Origin: Thioalkalivibrio versutus
Lineage (GTDB): Bacteria > Pseudomonadota > Gammaproteobacteria > Ectothiorhodospirales > Ectothiorhodospiraceae
Assembly: GCF_001999325.1 (NCBI RefSeq)
Contig: NZ_MVAR01000020.1
Location: 1-61,142, forward strand
Reading direction: 5' to 3'
Length of the DNA stretch: 61,142 bases
Positions within the stretch are counted from its first letter, which is position 1, and each line of letters starts with the position of its first letter. The notes beneath the pieces are model-generated. The model was not told the origin of the DNA, did not search any database, and saw only the letters and a program-made list of their open reading frames with translations. Positions 8,222 through 15,771 of this stretch are shown piece after piece. The position numbers and the translations under genes were made by a program.

Positions 8222-8743
8222 TACCTGCCTCCTGAAACGTTACCCGCCGCGTTGGCATGGCGCAGAGCACTTTGGAGTGCGACCGCGACCGGGAGGGCCC
8301 GCTTTGCATCCGAAACGGCAGATTGCGGTCGCAACCGAGAGGGCATCTGTACGTTGCCGCACATTCGCCCCCGGGCGCGTTGGGTTTCAGGTAACGGGAG
8401 ACAGAAAAAATACGAGGGATCAATGGCGTAACGATGATTTCGATACGTCATATGAGGTGTTGAAAAGGATCTTCAGCGAGACGCTGATTGAAGCGCGTTT
8501 GCGTGTTCTCGCGGTGTCGCCCCATGTCGTCCGAGATAAGGGCGCTGTGCATTGGGTAGTGAACGAAAGGGGCCTGATCGAGGACGCACAGAAGTCTCTG
8601 TCAACCTGCTCTTCGAGCAGTTATGAAGCGACTTTGCGGCCCGATTGGATGGTGGCGGGCGGCGGCTGCCCCCTGACCGTGGTGTGCCTCGGGGCAGGGC
8701 AGCAGGCGTTCTTTCGAACTGCCCCTACCCCGGGCAAGAAGGC
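8222..8743. other. Gap between the two barrel genes
   Basis: About 520 bp with no convincing gene. It contains the leader of barrel gene A with the shared 18-bp motif (8346-8363), and, near the other end, the 3' side of barrel gene B with a small perfect hairpin at 8606-8620 (CTGCTC arm). I see nothing else of note between 8400 and 8600. Confidence 0.5.
8346..8363 (-). promoter_or_regulatory. Shared stress-gene motif, site 1
   Basis: Minus strand reads TGTGCGGCAACGTACAGA. The identical 18 bases occur at 9423-9440. Related copies occur upstream of the PRC-barrel gene (10769-10786) and of the CsbD gene (9593-9610, plus strand). Each is oriented toward its gene. Here the distance to the start codon is 124 bp. 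Confidence 0.65.
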
Positions 8744-9298
8744 TCAGAAGTTGTAGCCGAGGCCTACGGTGTAGGCGAACGCACCATCGCGGAAGGCATC
8801 TTCTGCATCGCTGGAGCGGCTGAAGAACCACTGGTATTCGACGCGGCCCAGGACGTAGGTGTTTTCCAGCACGTAATACTTCAGGCCGCCTTCCAGGCCG
8901 GCGAACGCGCTGTCCTTGACGCCGTCGCCGTAGATGAAGCCCAGGCTGCCACCACCAAAGGGACGCAGACGGCCGTCCGTCGTCTGGAAGTTGAGGTAGC
9001 CGCGCGTGGCGCCATTCCAGAAGTCATTGGTTATGTTCTCGCCCTCGATGTCGGCGTAGTTGATGCTCTGGCGGACCCCGACGATCAAATGATCGCGCAG
9101 GTACCAGCCCATATCGCCCGAGATACCGAAGTTGGTGCTGTCGAACTTGCGGTCACTGCTGCCGCTTCCGGAAAGCGAGAACTCGCGGTCGCCCATGGAA
9201 GGTCCAAAGTTCGCCGTTGATCCTGCTTGCTGGGCCTGGACGGCGAGGGGGAGTGTTCCGGCCAGACAGAGCGTGAGCGCGATTAGCCTTTTGGTCAT
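8744..9298 (-). CDS. Outer-membrane beta-barrel protein, copy B
   Basis: A 184-residue paralogue of the gene at 7670-8221, alike across signal peptide ('LAVQAQQ'), N-terminal block ('NFGPSMGDREFSLSGSGSS') and C-terminal strand ('FAYTVGLGYNF'). The pair arose by tandem duplication, and the upstream motif was copied too (9423-9440, again 124 bp from the start). Differences cluster in putative loops, for example 'FFSRSSDAEDAFRDGAF' here against 'FFSGSNDAENALLDSDF' in copy A, while strand residues are held. This argues that both copies are functional. It probably resides in the outer membrane; the ligand is unknown. Confidence 0.8.
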   Translation of the reverse strand: MTKRLIALTLCLAGTLPLAVQAQQAGSTANFGPSMGDREFSLSGSGSSDRKFDSTNFGISGDMGWYLRDHLIVGVRQSINYADIEGENITNDFWNGATRGYLNFQTTDGRLRPFGGGSLGFIYGDGVKDSAFAGLEGGLKYYVLENTYVLGRVEYQWFFSRSSDAEDAFRDGAFAYTVGLGYNF

Positions 9299-9422
9299 TA
9301 GGTTTCTCCTGATTGGTTCCCATCCGGGGCGGGATAGGGTGGTTGTCTCGGTGGGTTCTGGGCGTGGCCGGGATGGTCCCGGTCGATACTCGGGATCAGA
9401 TTACTTTTCCAGAGATCGGGTA

Positions 9423-9440
9423 TCTGTACGTTGCCGCACA
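9423..9440 (-). promoter_or_regulatory. Shared stress-gene motif, site 2
   Basis: Minus strand TGTGCGGCAACGTACAGA, identical to site 1, and the match continues into flanking bases (A before, TACCC against TGCCC after). It is 124 bp upstream of barrel gene B. Sites 1 and 2 may be identical because gene and leader were duplicated together. Confidence 0.65.
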
Positions 9441-9592
9441 TAGACATCCGGACGCGCTGTGTTCTGGTTGGCGAAAATCAACAGAGCCCTGGGTTCTGCG
9501 GAACCGTGGATCGAAATCGTGCTTTTCAAGATGGGAAGGACCCTTGATGGGTAGAACGGAGGCGGACGTTGCGCGTGAAGTTCGGGCGGGTT

Positions 9593-9610
9593 TGTGCGGT
9601 CGCGCACAGA
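9593..9610 (+). promoter_or_regulatory. Shared stress-gene motif, site 4
   Basis: Plus strand TGTGCGGTCGCGCACAGA, which agrees with sites 1 and 2 at 14 of 18 positions and keeps the outer TGTGCGG and ACAGA blocks. It is oriented toward the CsbD gene and lies 74 bp before its start. It is on the opposite strand from sites 1-3, so it is not explained by the barrel-gene duplication. Confidence 0.5.
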
Positions 9611-9684
9611 CGGGGACGGGTGTGCTCCGCAGGGTTCTGGATCGGGCGGCAATCAGGCCGACCAGCCATTCGGAGGAGTGCGAG

Positions 9685-9897
9685 ATGAACTGGAATATCG
9701 CGAAAGATCACTGGAAGCAGTTCAAGGGCAAGGTCAAGGCGCGTTGGGACAAGCTGACCGACGATGAACTGGAAACCGTGGCGGGGGAACGCGACGAGTT
9801 GGTGGGCTGCATCCAGGAGCGGTATGGCGTGAGCCGGGCCGCGGCCGAGGGGCAGCTCGTAGAGTTCGAGAGGAAAGTGAGTCGGGTCCACCACTGA
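9685..9897 (+). CDS. CsbD family stress-response protein
   Basis: A 70-residue protein of the CsbD/YjbJ family. It begins 'MNWNIAKDHWKQFKGKVKAR' and continues 'WDKLTDDELETVAGERDELV', ending in a short charged helix, which is the usual length and pattern. In other bacteria these small helical proteins are abundant under general or osmotic stress, and their biochemical role is not settled. The ribosome site GGAGGAG lies at 9672-9678. It shares the upstream motif with the barrel and PRC-barrel genes, which supports a common stress regulon. Confidence 0.9.
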   Translation: MNWNIAKDHWKQFKGKVKARWDKLTDDELETVAGERDELVGCIQERYGVSRAAAEGQLVEFERKVSRVHH

Positions 9898-10102
9898 ACC
9901 GCCAGCCGTGGGTGGGGCCTGGCCCGCCGGGGCTCACCTCCAGGGTTCGGTGATTGGCGTGTGTCCGGGGCGGTGGCGTAGTGGTGGGCGGCCCTGCTAG
10001 CCGGAAACTGGCTACGCGGTTTGGGTGGCGCACTGGGTTTGCGCAAGCGCAGGGCCCCACCCGGACGCGCGAGATAACCAATGGCTGCGTAGCGAGTCGG
10101 TG

Positions 10103-10131
10103 GCCCCGAGGAGTGTGGTACCCCTCGGGGC
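10103..10131 (-). terminator. Hairpin after the PRC-barrel gene
   Basis: GCCCCGAGG at 10103-10111 pairs with CCTCGGGGC at 10123-10131. It lies 16 bp past the stop of the minus-strand gene. No clear T run follows, so termination strength is uncertain. The block GATAACCAA is repeated near 10073 and 10135, which suggests a small local duplication. The rest of the 9898-10147 gap shows no gene. Confidence 0.4.
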
Positions 10132-10147
10132 GAGGATAACCAACGCG

Positions 10148-10648
10148 TTAGTCGCGTTCGTATTCCGGTATTTCCTGCAGCGTGTCTTCATTCATGTCGA
10201 TGTAAAGCTTGACCTCTCCGTCTTCGGACGTACGCTCGATACGGTCCCAGGCGATCGCCACGTCCTTTCCGCCGAGGCCGAGAACGCCGCTGCCCGTGCC
10301 GATCACGACCGCGACGATACGGCCGTCCTGATCGACGACCAGGTCATGGACTTCCCCGATCTCGTCCTGGCTTTCACGGCTATGGATCTTCTGGTCCATC
10401 AGGTCCGAGACGTGCAGCCCCTGGTCCGGCATGCGCTGGATATGGGGGGCATCGTCACGGGCATCCGCACGTGGTTGTTCCATGGCGTCGCGGTCGTGGC
10501 CTTCGGCGCCACGTTCTTCCATCATCTCGTGGTCGTCCGAGTCCTTCTCGTGTTCGCCGGCCATCGCGCCGGTCATGACACCGCCCAGGCCAAAGACGAA
10601 GATGGGGACCGTGGCCGCGGCGAGTTTGAGTGAGGCAAGTTTTTTCAT
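10148..10648 (-). CDS. Secreted PRC-barrel domain protein
   Basis: A 166-residue protein with a signal peptide (hydrophobic 'AAATVPIFVFGLGGVM', cleavage near 'AMAGEH'). A very acidic, His-rich and Met-rich linker follows ('EHEKDSDDHEMMEERGAE'). A PRC-barrel is seen in the C-terminal half: 'DLMDQKIHSRESQDEIGEVH' followed by 'DLVVDQDGRIVAVVIGTGS' and 'GGKDVAIAWDRIE'. It is probably periplasmic or envelope-associated. PRC-barrel proteins with signal peptides commonly occur in stress clusters with CsbD and BON proteins. The shared motif lies 120 bp upstream (10769-10786). The His/Asp-rich linker could bind metal; that is inference. Confidence 0.85.
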   Translation of the reverse strand: MKKLASLKLAAATVPIFVFGLGGVMTGAMAGEHEKDSDDHEMMEERGAEGHDRDAMEQPRADARDDAPHIQRMPDQGLHVSDLMDQKIHSRESQDEIGEVHDLVVDQDGRIVAVVIGTGSGVLGLGGKDVAIAWDRIERTSEDGEVKLYIDMNEDTLQEIPEYERD

Positions 10649-10768
10649 GGTGTCGCTCCTTGATGGGTCCGGCGTTCAATCCGGAAGTCGATGTCGCGTG
10701 CATCACGCGGGCACTTGGACCCAGCGATGCGAACGCACCAACGATGTTGCGGAGCGCTGTCACCCACG

Positions 10769-10786
10769 TCTGTACGTTGAGGCACA
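10769..10786 (-). promoter_or_regulatory. Shared stress-gene motif, site 3
   Basis: Minus strand TGTGCCTCAACGTACAGA, 16 of 18 identical to sites 1 and 2, located 120 bp before the PRC-barrel start, nearly the same distance as at the barrel genes. It abuts the tRNA-Arg fragment at 10787, so the motif sits at the boundary of the duplicated segment. Confidence 0.6.
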
Positions 10787-10832
10787 CACCTGGTTCGTAG
10801 CCAGGAAGTCTATTCAGCTGCGCTCGCATCGA
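10787..10832 (-). pseudogene. tRNA-Arg 5'-half remnant
   Basis: This segment contains the anticodon arm of tRNA-Arg(ACG) with 18 consecutive identical bases, then a diverged D-arm (AGTCTATTCAGCTG), a shortened acceptor region and the same GCATCGAC flank seen beyond the intact tRNA at 7394-7401. The T-arm and 3' acceptor are gone. Together with the downstream hydrolase 3' end it repeats the arrangement at 7350-7640. Confidence 0.65.
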
Positions 10833-10922
10833 CGGGATGCACGGTGGACCCGATGGGCCCCGAGGCAGCAAGCAAGCCGTCGCGGTGAGTGTGTTGTGGC
10901 TTTCCGGCCCCGTCCGCCGTCC

Positions 10923-11630
10923 TTATCCCCTCGGGATGGGGTGATAGGGCGTACTGCGTACTCGGTCGTGTTCATGCATGCGGTAATGGACGAAGGCGTC
11001 CTTGTCGTCAAAGTGCAGGAAGGGGTTGCCCGCATCCTCCTCCGCCAGTGTGGATTCCGCCTTTTCCGCGTAGTTGTGGCCCGGGTGGATGCAGGTATGG
11101 GCCGGAAGCCCCTCGCGCAGGCCGTTGAGGGTGTGAAACATCTGTTCCGGATCGCCGCCGGCCAGGTCGCAGCGGCCGCAGCCGAAGACGAACAGGGTGT
11201 CGCCGGTGATCAGGTCGTCGCCCGCCGGCATGTGGAAGCAGGCGGAGCCGGGGGTGTGGCCGGGTGTATGCAGGAAGCGGATCTCGGTGTCGCCCAGACG
11301 CATCTCGTCGCCACCGTGGTGCAGTTCCGGACGTTCCAGCTCCTTGCCCCAGAACTCGGCCTCGGGCTTGAGCAGGTGCAGTCGCGCATTTGGATACTGT
11401 TCAAGGATTGCCTCGACCCCGTTGATGTGGTCGTGGTGGCTGTGCGTCAGCAGGATGTCGGAGATGTCGACTTCATTTTCGCGGGCCTGACGGATGATCG
11501 CCTCCGGATCCCAGGCTGGATCGACCACCGCACCACGATGGCTGGCGCGGTCCTCGATCAGATAGACGAAGTTCTCCATCGGGCCGAGTTCCTGGCGGTG
11601 GATGCGATAGGGCAGTTGGGTACGGTCCAT
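10923..11630 (-). CDS. Metallo-beta-lactamase fold hydrolase, glyoxalase II-like
   Basis: A 235-residue MBL-fold enzyme. The metal site 'LLTHSHHDHING' is followed by His in 'LHTPGHTPGSACFH', Asp in 'ITGDTLFVFGCGRCDL' and His in 'CIHPGHNYAEK', the full dinuclear ligand set of the glyoxalase II group. It therefore probably hydrolyses a thioester such as S-lactoylglutathione (hydroxyacylglutathione hydrolase). 'GHTPGS' and 'GCGRCDL' are typical of that family. The ATG at 11630 has GGAG 7 bases upstream. Its 3' end has a degenerate twin at 7415-7640, and a tRNA-Arg fragment follows it. Persulfide dioxygenase is an alternative but less likely. Confidence 0.85.
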   Translation of the reverse strand: MDRTQLPYRIHRQELGPMENFVYLIEDRASHRGAVVDPAWDPEAIIRQARENEVDISDILLTHSHHDHINGVEAILEQYPNARLHLLKPEAEFWGKELERPELHHGGDEMRLGDTEIRFLHTPGHTPGSACFHMPAGDDLITGDTLFVFGCGRCDLAGGDPEQMFHTLNGLREGLPAHTCIHPGHNYAEKAESTLAEEDAGNPFLHFDDKDAFVHYRMHEHDRVRSTPYHPIPRG

Positions 11631-11702
11631 CGAGGTCTCCGGGAGTTATTCGTGGTTTGGTAGGGTCTATGCATTTCCTATCCTGTGCCGAGAAGGGGAG
11701 TG

Positions 11703-12323
11703 ATGCCAATTTCCGAAGGTTCGCCAGTTGATTCCGAAGTTCTGGATGCCGAGACCGACTGGGAGGCGCGCTATCAGGCGGGTTCGACCCGTTGGGATCG
11801 CGGCACGCCCAGCCCTTCGCTGGAGCGTTGGTTGGAGGTCACCGCGCTGGGGCCCGGCGCGCGGATCGTGGTGCCCGGTTGTGGCTTTGGTCACGAGGTG
11901 CCGGCTCTCGCTGCGCGGGGTTTCCGTGTGACCGGGCTGGATGTGGCGCCAACGCCGGTAGAACAGTTGCGCCGCGATCTGGCGCAGGCCGGGCTGGAAG
12001 CGGAGGTGGTGCAGGCGGACATGCTCGCCTGGCAACCCGAGGTGCCAGTGGACGGGATCTACGAGCAGACGTCTCTTTGTGCCCTGCCGCCCGAGCAGTG
12101 GTCGGCCTACGAGGCGAAGCTGCATGGCTGGCTGCGTGAAGGCGGTGAACTGTTTGCGTGTTTCATGCAGACCGGTCGCGAGGGCGGGCCGCCCTACCAT
12201 TGCGCAGTGCCAACGATGCGTCAGCTGTTTCCTGCCGATCGTTGGGGTTGGCAGGACGAGGTGGGCCGGACCGACCACACCAATGGCAAGTACGAGCAGC
12301 TCTACTGTTTGATCCGGCGTTAA
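11703..12323 (+). CDS. SAM-dependent methyltransferase, TPMT-like
   Basis: About 206 residues from the ATG at 11703, which follows GGGGAG closely; a GTG at 11685 is an alternative. A class I Rossmann methyltransferase: motif I is 'RIVVPGCGFGHEVPALAARG' and the acidic residue after beta-2 is in 'VTGLDVAP'. 'DGIYEQTSLCALPPE' and 'WLREGGELFACFMQTGREGG' fit the thiopurine S-methyltransferase family (PF05724). Early 'WEARYQAGSTRWDRGTPSP' is the family's substrate-pocket segment. Bacterial members methylate thiol, selenium or tellurium compounds or unknown small thiols; the substrate here cannot be told. It is divergent from the hydrolase. Confidence 0.85.
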   Translation: MPISEGSPVDSEVLDAETDWEARYQAGSTRWDRGTPSPSLERWLEVTALGPGARIVVPGCGFGHEVPALAARGFRVTGLDVAPTPVEQLRRDLAQAGLEAEVVQADMLAWQPEVPVDGIYEQTSLCALPPEQWSAYEAKLHGWLREGGELFACFMQTGREGGPPYHCAVPTMRQLFPADRWGWQDEVGRTDHTNGKYEQLYCLIRR

Positions 12324-12505
12324 GGCGCTACTGTGGCTCGTATCGGCCGGGCCGGTGCAGGGGCCCGGCGCCGATGGCGAATCTCCCGCGTCCAGGCGCG
12401 GTAGATGCGGTGAAGTGCATGCGCATGATCTAGATTCGCACTAGGGAGGGCCGCAAGGGCTTTCGGCCGGCGGGCTCTCCCGTCCACCCGAACCAGGAGT
12501 GCGCG

Positions 12506-13027
12506 ATGAAAGTCTGGATGCTCGTGTTGTCGTTATTGCTGCTGCCGCTTCCGCTGGCCGCGTCCGAATCGACGGAGGGGGACGAGGCGCTGGATCCTGA
12601 AACGTTGCAACAGATGGTTCGGCAGAGTGCCGAGGTTTTCAAGATCGAAGATGGTGTCACCATCGACGAGGCCATCGAGTCGATGAAATTGCGGGCCAAT
12701 CTGCGCAATTTCCAGGAGGTCGCCGATTTGCCGCTGTCGGATCAGGTGCAGGCAATGGGCGGCGAGGGCAATTACATGCGTATTCTCGCCTTCTGTGATG
12801 CCCTGATCGCCAACCAGATGGTGAAGCACGACATCATCTATGCGAGCTTTCTGCCCTGTCGTATCGCAGTGGTGGAGGATGACGAGGGGCAGGGCTGGAT
12901 CGTCACCACCAACATGGACATGATGCTGCATGCGACGGATCTCCCCGAGGATCTCGAGGTCGTGGCCCGCGAGGTGCGCGACACGATCTACAGCATCGTC
13001 GAGGCGGGGCGCACCGGAGATTTCTGA
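12506..13027 (+). CDS. Exported DUF302 family protein
   Basis: A 173-residue protein with an N-terminal signal ('MLVLSLLLLPLPLAAS'). A helical, acidic segment follows, then a DUF302-type core: 'ILAFCDALIANQMVKHD' and 'SFLPCRIAVVEDDEGQGW', ending 'VAREVRDTIYSIVEAG'. The 'LPCRI' block and the preceding Cys are typical of the family. Function of DUF302 is not established; some members sit with sulfur or heavy-metal genes. The ribosome site CCAGGAG is well spaced before 12506. The gene is convergent with deaD, and a strong hairpin separates them. Confidence 0.75.
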   Translation: MKVWMLVLSLLLLPLPLAASESTEGDEALDPETLQQMVRQSAEVFKIEDGVTIDEAIESMKLRANLRNFQEVADLPLSDQVQAMGGEGNYMRILAFCDALIANQMVKHDIIYASFLPCRIAVVEDDEGQGWIVTTNMDMMLHATDLPEDLEVVAREVRDTIYSIVEAGRTGDF

Positions 13028-13039
13028 ACGTCCAAATGA

Positions 13040-13074
13040 AACGCCCGCGGCTCCTTTCGGAGGCCGCGGGCGTT
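13040..13074. terminator. Bidirectional terminator between DUF302 gene and deaD
   Basis: An almost perfect hairpin with 15-bp arms (ACGCCCGCGGC ... GCCGCGGGCGT) and a short TTTC loop sits between two convergent stop codons. It can serve both transcripts. Confidence 0.75.
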
Positions 13075-13103
13075 GTCTGGCACGCGCCTTTGAGTTGCCG
13101 CGC

Positions 13104-15059
13104 TTAGCCGTTGGCGGCCTTGCGCTTGATCATCAGCGTGCCGTCCGCGCGCGAGCCGGTGTTCTTGGGCCCACTGGTACCCTTGCGCACGGGGCGTTTG
13201 CCGGGTGCGGCGGCATAGGCCGGGCGCTTGCCGTTGCCCGGGGCCGGGCCGCGCTTGGCCGGTGTGGGCTTGCTGGTCGGCTTGGACCTGCCGCTGGTCT
13301 CCGGCTTGTCACTGCGCGGCTTGGCGGTCTTGCGCGGCGCAGGCTTGCGAGCGTCGTCCTGGTTCGCGGCCTGGCCCGGGCGCGGGGCCTGAAGGGTCAG
13401 TTCCAGCTTGCGGTTGGCAATATGGATGTTGCCCAGGCGACGAATCGCGGCTTCGTCCAGCGACGCCGGAAGATCCACATGGCTGTGGTCGTCACGCAGG
13501 CCAATGCGGCCGATGTCGCGGCCGTTCAGGCCGCCCTCGTTGGCCAGCGCGCCAACGATGGCACCCGGCGCCACGCCGTTGTTGCGGCCGACCGGCATGT
13601 AGTAGCGCACCATGTCGGCTTCCGGTTCGCGATCCTTGCCGCGCGACGGACGCTCGCCCCGGGGCTTGCTGTCCCGGCGGTTGTCGCCGCGCTCGGAATA
13701 GGGGGCACGGGCGGCCGCCAGCAGCGGATCGGCGCCCTTCGTGGCGTTGGCATCCAGCGGGCTGCCGGCGGTGGCCAGTGCGACCAGGGCTGTGGCGAGT
13801 TCGCGCTCGGATACGCCACTGTCGGCCAGCAGGCGATCGACCAGGGCTTCGTGTCCGGAGTTCTGTTCGCTGCCCAGGAGGGCCTGAACGCGCTCGGCGA
13901 AGCGCGTCTCGCGGCGGGCCTGTACGGCCTGGCGGTCGGGCACCGGCTGTTCGCGCACCGGCTTGCCGGTGAGGCGTTCGATGTCTTTCAGCATGCGGCG
14001 CTTGCGCGGCTCCAGGAACAAGATGGCGCGGCCCTTGCGGCCGGCGCGACCGGTACGGCCGATGCGGTGGACGTAGACCTCGGCATCGCCGGGGGCGTCG
14101 AAGTTGAAGACGTGGCTGATGCGCGGCACATCGATGCCGCGGGCGGCAACGTCGGTGGCGACGATGACATCCAGACGGCCGTCGCGCAGGTCACTGACCA
14201 CACGCTCGCGCTCGCCTTGTTCCATGTCGCCGTTCAGCGCGGACGCGGCGATGCCGGCCTGGCCGAGTGAATCGGCGATCTCGACCGTAGAGGCCTTGGT
14301 GCGGGCAAAGACGACCGCGCCGTCCAGGTCTTCCTCGGTCTCCATCAGGCGGGTCAGGGCCTCCACCTTGTGGCGGGCATCGACCAGGCAATAGCTCTGG
14401 TCGATGTCGGTGCCAGCCTCGTTGCCGGCGCCGATGCGGATCTCTTCCGGTTCGCGCATGTGGCGGTGCGCGATACGACGGATGGGCGCCGGCATGGTGG
14501 CGGAGAACAGGGTGGTCTGGCGCGCTTCGGGGGTCTGTTCCAGGATCCACTCGATCTCTTCGACAAAGCCCATGCGCAGCATTTCGTCGGCTTCGTCCAG
14601 CACCACGACGCGCAGGGCATCCAGGTTCAGGGTGCCGCGCTTGATGTGGTCCACCACGCGGCCGGGCGTACCGACCACGATCTGCGGGCCCTTGCGCAGG
14701 GCGCGCAGCTGTTCGCCCATCGGCTGGCCGCCGTAGACGGGCAGCACATCGATGCCGGAGAACTCGCGGGCGAATTCAGTCAGGGCGCCGGCGACCTGGT
14801 TGGCCAGCTCGCGCGTCGGGGCCAGCACCAGTGCCTGGGGCGCGCGCTTTCCGGCGTCCATCAGGTCAATCAGCGGCAGGCCGAAGGCCCCGGTCTTGCC
14901 GGTGCCGGTCTGGGCTTCGCCCAGAACGTCGCGGCCTTTCAGCAGCGCGGGGATGCAGGCGGCCTGGACCGGGGTCGGGGTCGTGAAGCCCATGTTCGAC
15001 AGGGCATGAACCAGCGACTCGGAAAGCCCGAGCTGGGAGAAGGAGGGGGAATCAGACAT
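13104..15059 (-). CDS. deaD: DEAD-box ATP-dependent RNA helicase, DeaD/CsdA type
   Basis: A 651-residue RNA helicase. Motif Q is near 'FTTPTPVQAACIPALLKGRD', motif I 'AQTGTGKT' at 49-56, 'PTRELA' at 81-86, the DEAD box at 155-158, 'SAT' at about 187, and 'ARGIDVPRISHVFNFD' plus 'HRIGRTGRAG' in the second RecA domain. A DbpA-like RNA-binding domain follows ('YYMPVGRNNGVAPGAIVGAL' and 'IGRIGLRDDHSHVDLP'). The basic, Lys/Pro/Gly-rich tail of about 80 residues is also typical of CsdA. It helps ribosome assembly and RNA decay, especially in the cold. The 255-bp gap to the divergent ArsR gene may hold a long structured leader, as is common for deaD; no specific element was identified. Confidence 0.95.
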   Translation of the reverse strand: MSDSPSFSQLGLSESLVHALSNMGFTTPTPVQAACIPALLKGRDVLGEAQTGTGKTGAFGLPLIDLMDAGKRAPQALVLAPTRELANQVAGALTEFAREFSGIDVLPVYGGQPMGEQLRALRKGPQIVVGTPGRVVDHIKRGTLNLDALRVVVLDEADEMLRMGFVEEIEWILEQTPEARQTTLFSATMPAPIRRIAHRHMREPEEIRIGAGNEAGTDIDQSYCLVDARHKVEALTRLMETEEDLDGAVVFARTKASTVEIADSLGQAGIAASALNGDMEQGERERVVSDLRDGRLDVIVATDVAARGIDVPRISHVFNFDAPGDAEVYVHRIGRTGRAGRKGRAILFLEPRKRRMLKDIERLTGKPVREQPVPDRQAVQARRETRFAERVQALLGSEQNSGHEALVDRLLADSGVSERELATALVALATAGSPLDANATKGADPLLAAARAPYSERGDNRRDSKPRGERPSRGKDREPEADMVRYYMPVGRNNGVAPGAIVGALANEGGLNGRDIGRIGLRDDHSHVDLPASLDEAAIRRLGNIHIANRKLELTLQAPRPGQAANQDDARKPAPRKTAKPRSDKPETSGRSKPTSKPTPAKRGPAPGNGKRPAYAAAPGKRPVRKGTSGPKNTGSRADGTLMIKRKAANG

Positions 15060-15314
15060 TGAGGGTACTCACACAGGCCGGAAACGAAGGCCCGGCGAAA
15101 ATCGGATGGCAACTGCCAACCCCGCATCATACACGAATCGAAGACGTAACGAGCGAAAACGTCGGACATCTTCCAGGGAGATGCGGCCGGATGTTCGAAA
15201 TGCCGCAACCGGCTTGCTCGTCCTGGACTGGGGCGGAATCGTGGGGACGCCTATTCGTTGTTCCACTTGAGCTGTCGGGATATAGTTCGTCCAAGGATTT
15301 TTGCTGGATACGGT

Positions 15315-15668
15315 ATGTCGCTTACCCCTACGGACCTGTTCAACTTGCTGGCCGACGAGACACGGCTTCGCTCGCTCTTGCTGATGCAGGCGGAAGGGGA
15401 GCTGTGTGTCTGCGAGCTGACCCACGCGCTGGAGATGTCCCAGCCGAAGGTATCGCGTCACCTGGCCGCTCTGCGCCATTATCAGGTGGTGCGGACCCGG
15501 CGCGAGAGCAACTGGATCTATTATCGGCTCTCGCCGGAGCTTCCTGAATGGGCCGCGGAGATCCTGAAGACTGCGGATGGTGCCGCCTCCCGAACGGAGC
15601 CGTACACAAGTGATCGCGACCGGCTCAACACCGCGCCCAGTCGTGCGGAGTGCCTGGATTCGGCCTAA
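15315..15668 (+). CDS. ArsR/SmtB family metalloregulator
   Basis: A 117-residue winged-helix repressor. The early helix 'DLFNLLADETRLRSLLLMQ' is standard for the family. 'GELCVCELTHALEMSQPKVSRHLAALRHYQVV' (two blocks) contains the alpha-3 'ELCVC' Cys pair that binds arsenite or antimonite in ArsR, followed by the recognition helix 'SQPKVSRHLAAL'. The wing is 'TRRESNWIYYRL'. A third Cys sits near the C-terminus ('AECLDSA'). No arsenate reductase or efflux gene lies beside it: a terminator follows and the next gene is convergent. It therefore acts on genes elsewhere or only on itself. ATG at 15315 is preferred; an upstream TTG start has no support. Confidence 0.88.
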   Translation: MSLTPTDLFNLLADETRLRSLLLMQAEGELCVCELTHALEMSQPKVSRHLAALRHYQVVRTRRESNWIYYRLSPELPEWAAEILKTADGAASRTEPYTSDRDRLNTAPSRAECLDSA

Positions 15669-15702
15669 GGGTCGTCGTACTCAGAAAGCTGCAATAACGT
15701 CA

Positions 15703-15739
15703 AAACGGCCGGACCACCAAGAGGGTGGTCCGGCCGTTT
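15703..15739. terminator. Bidirectional intrinsic terminator
   Basis: A perfect 16-bp arm AAACGGCCGGACCACC pairs with GGTGGTCCGGCCGTTT across a five-base loop. It lies between the convergent ArsR and lipoate-ligase genes, with A and T runs on its two sides. Confidence 0.85.
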
Positions 15740-15771
15740 CTGTTTGGATGCGAAGCCTTGCGCGTGACCGC

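Larger units (their letters stand above)
9299..9684. other. Divergent control region of barrel gene B and the CsbD gene
   Basis: About 386 bp between two divergently read genes. It holds two copies of the 18-bp motif, one facing each gene (9423-9440 minus, 9593-9610 plus). No coding region is supported. Confidence 0.55.

Noticed and set aside
7320-10832. Island as an integrase-driven genomic island with att sites
   Set aside because: The repeats involve the tRNA 5' half and a protein gene end rather than a tRNA 3' att core, and no integrase gene is present. Segmental duplication fits better.
10431-11663. Long plus-strand frame over the PRC-barrel and hydrolase genes
   Set aside because: It runs antisense through two real genes and an intergenic gap and shows no domain.
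12930-14270. Long plus-strand frame opposite deaD
   Set aside because: An Ala/Gly/Arg-rich shadow of the helicase with no motifs; the helicase on the minus strand is unambiguous.
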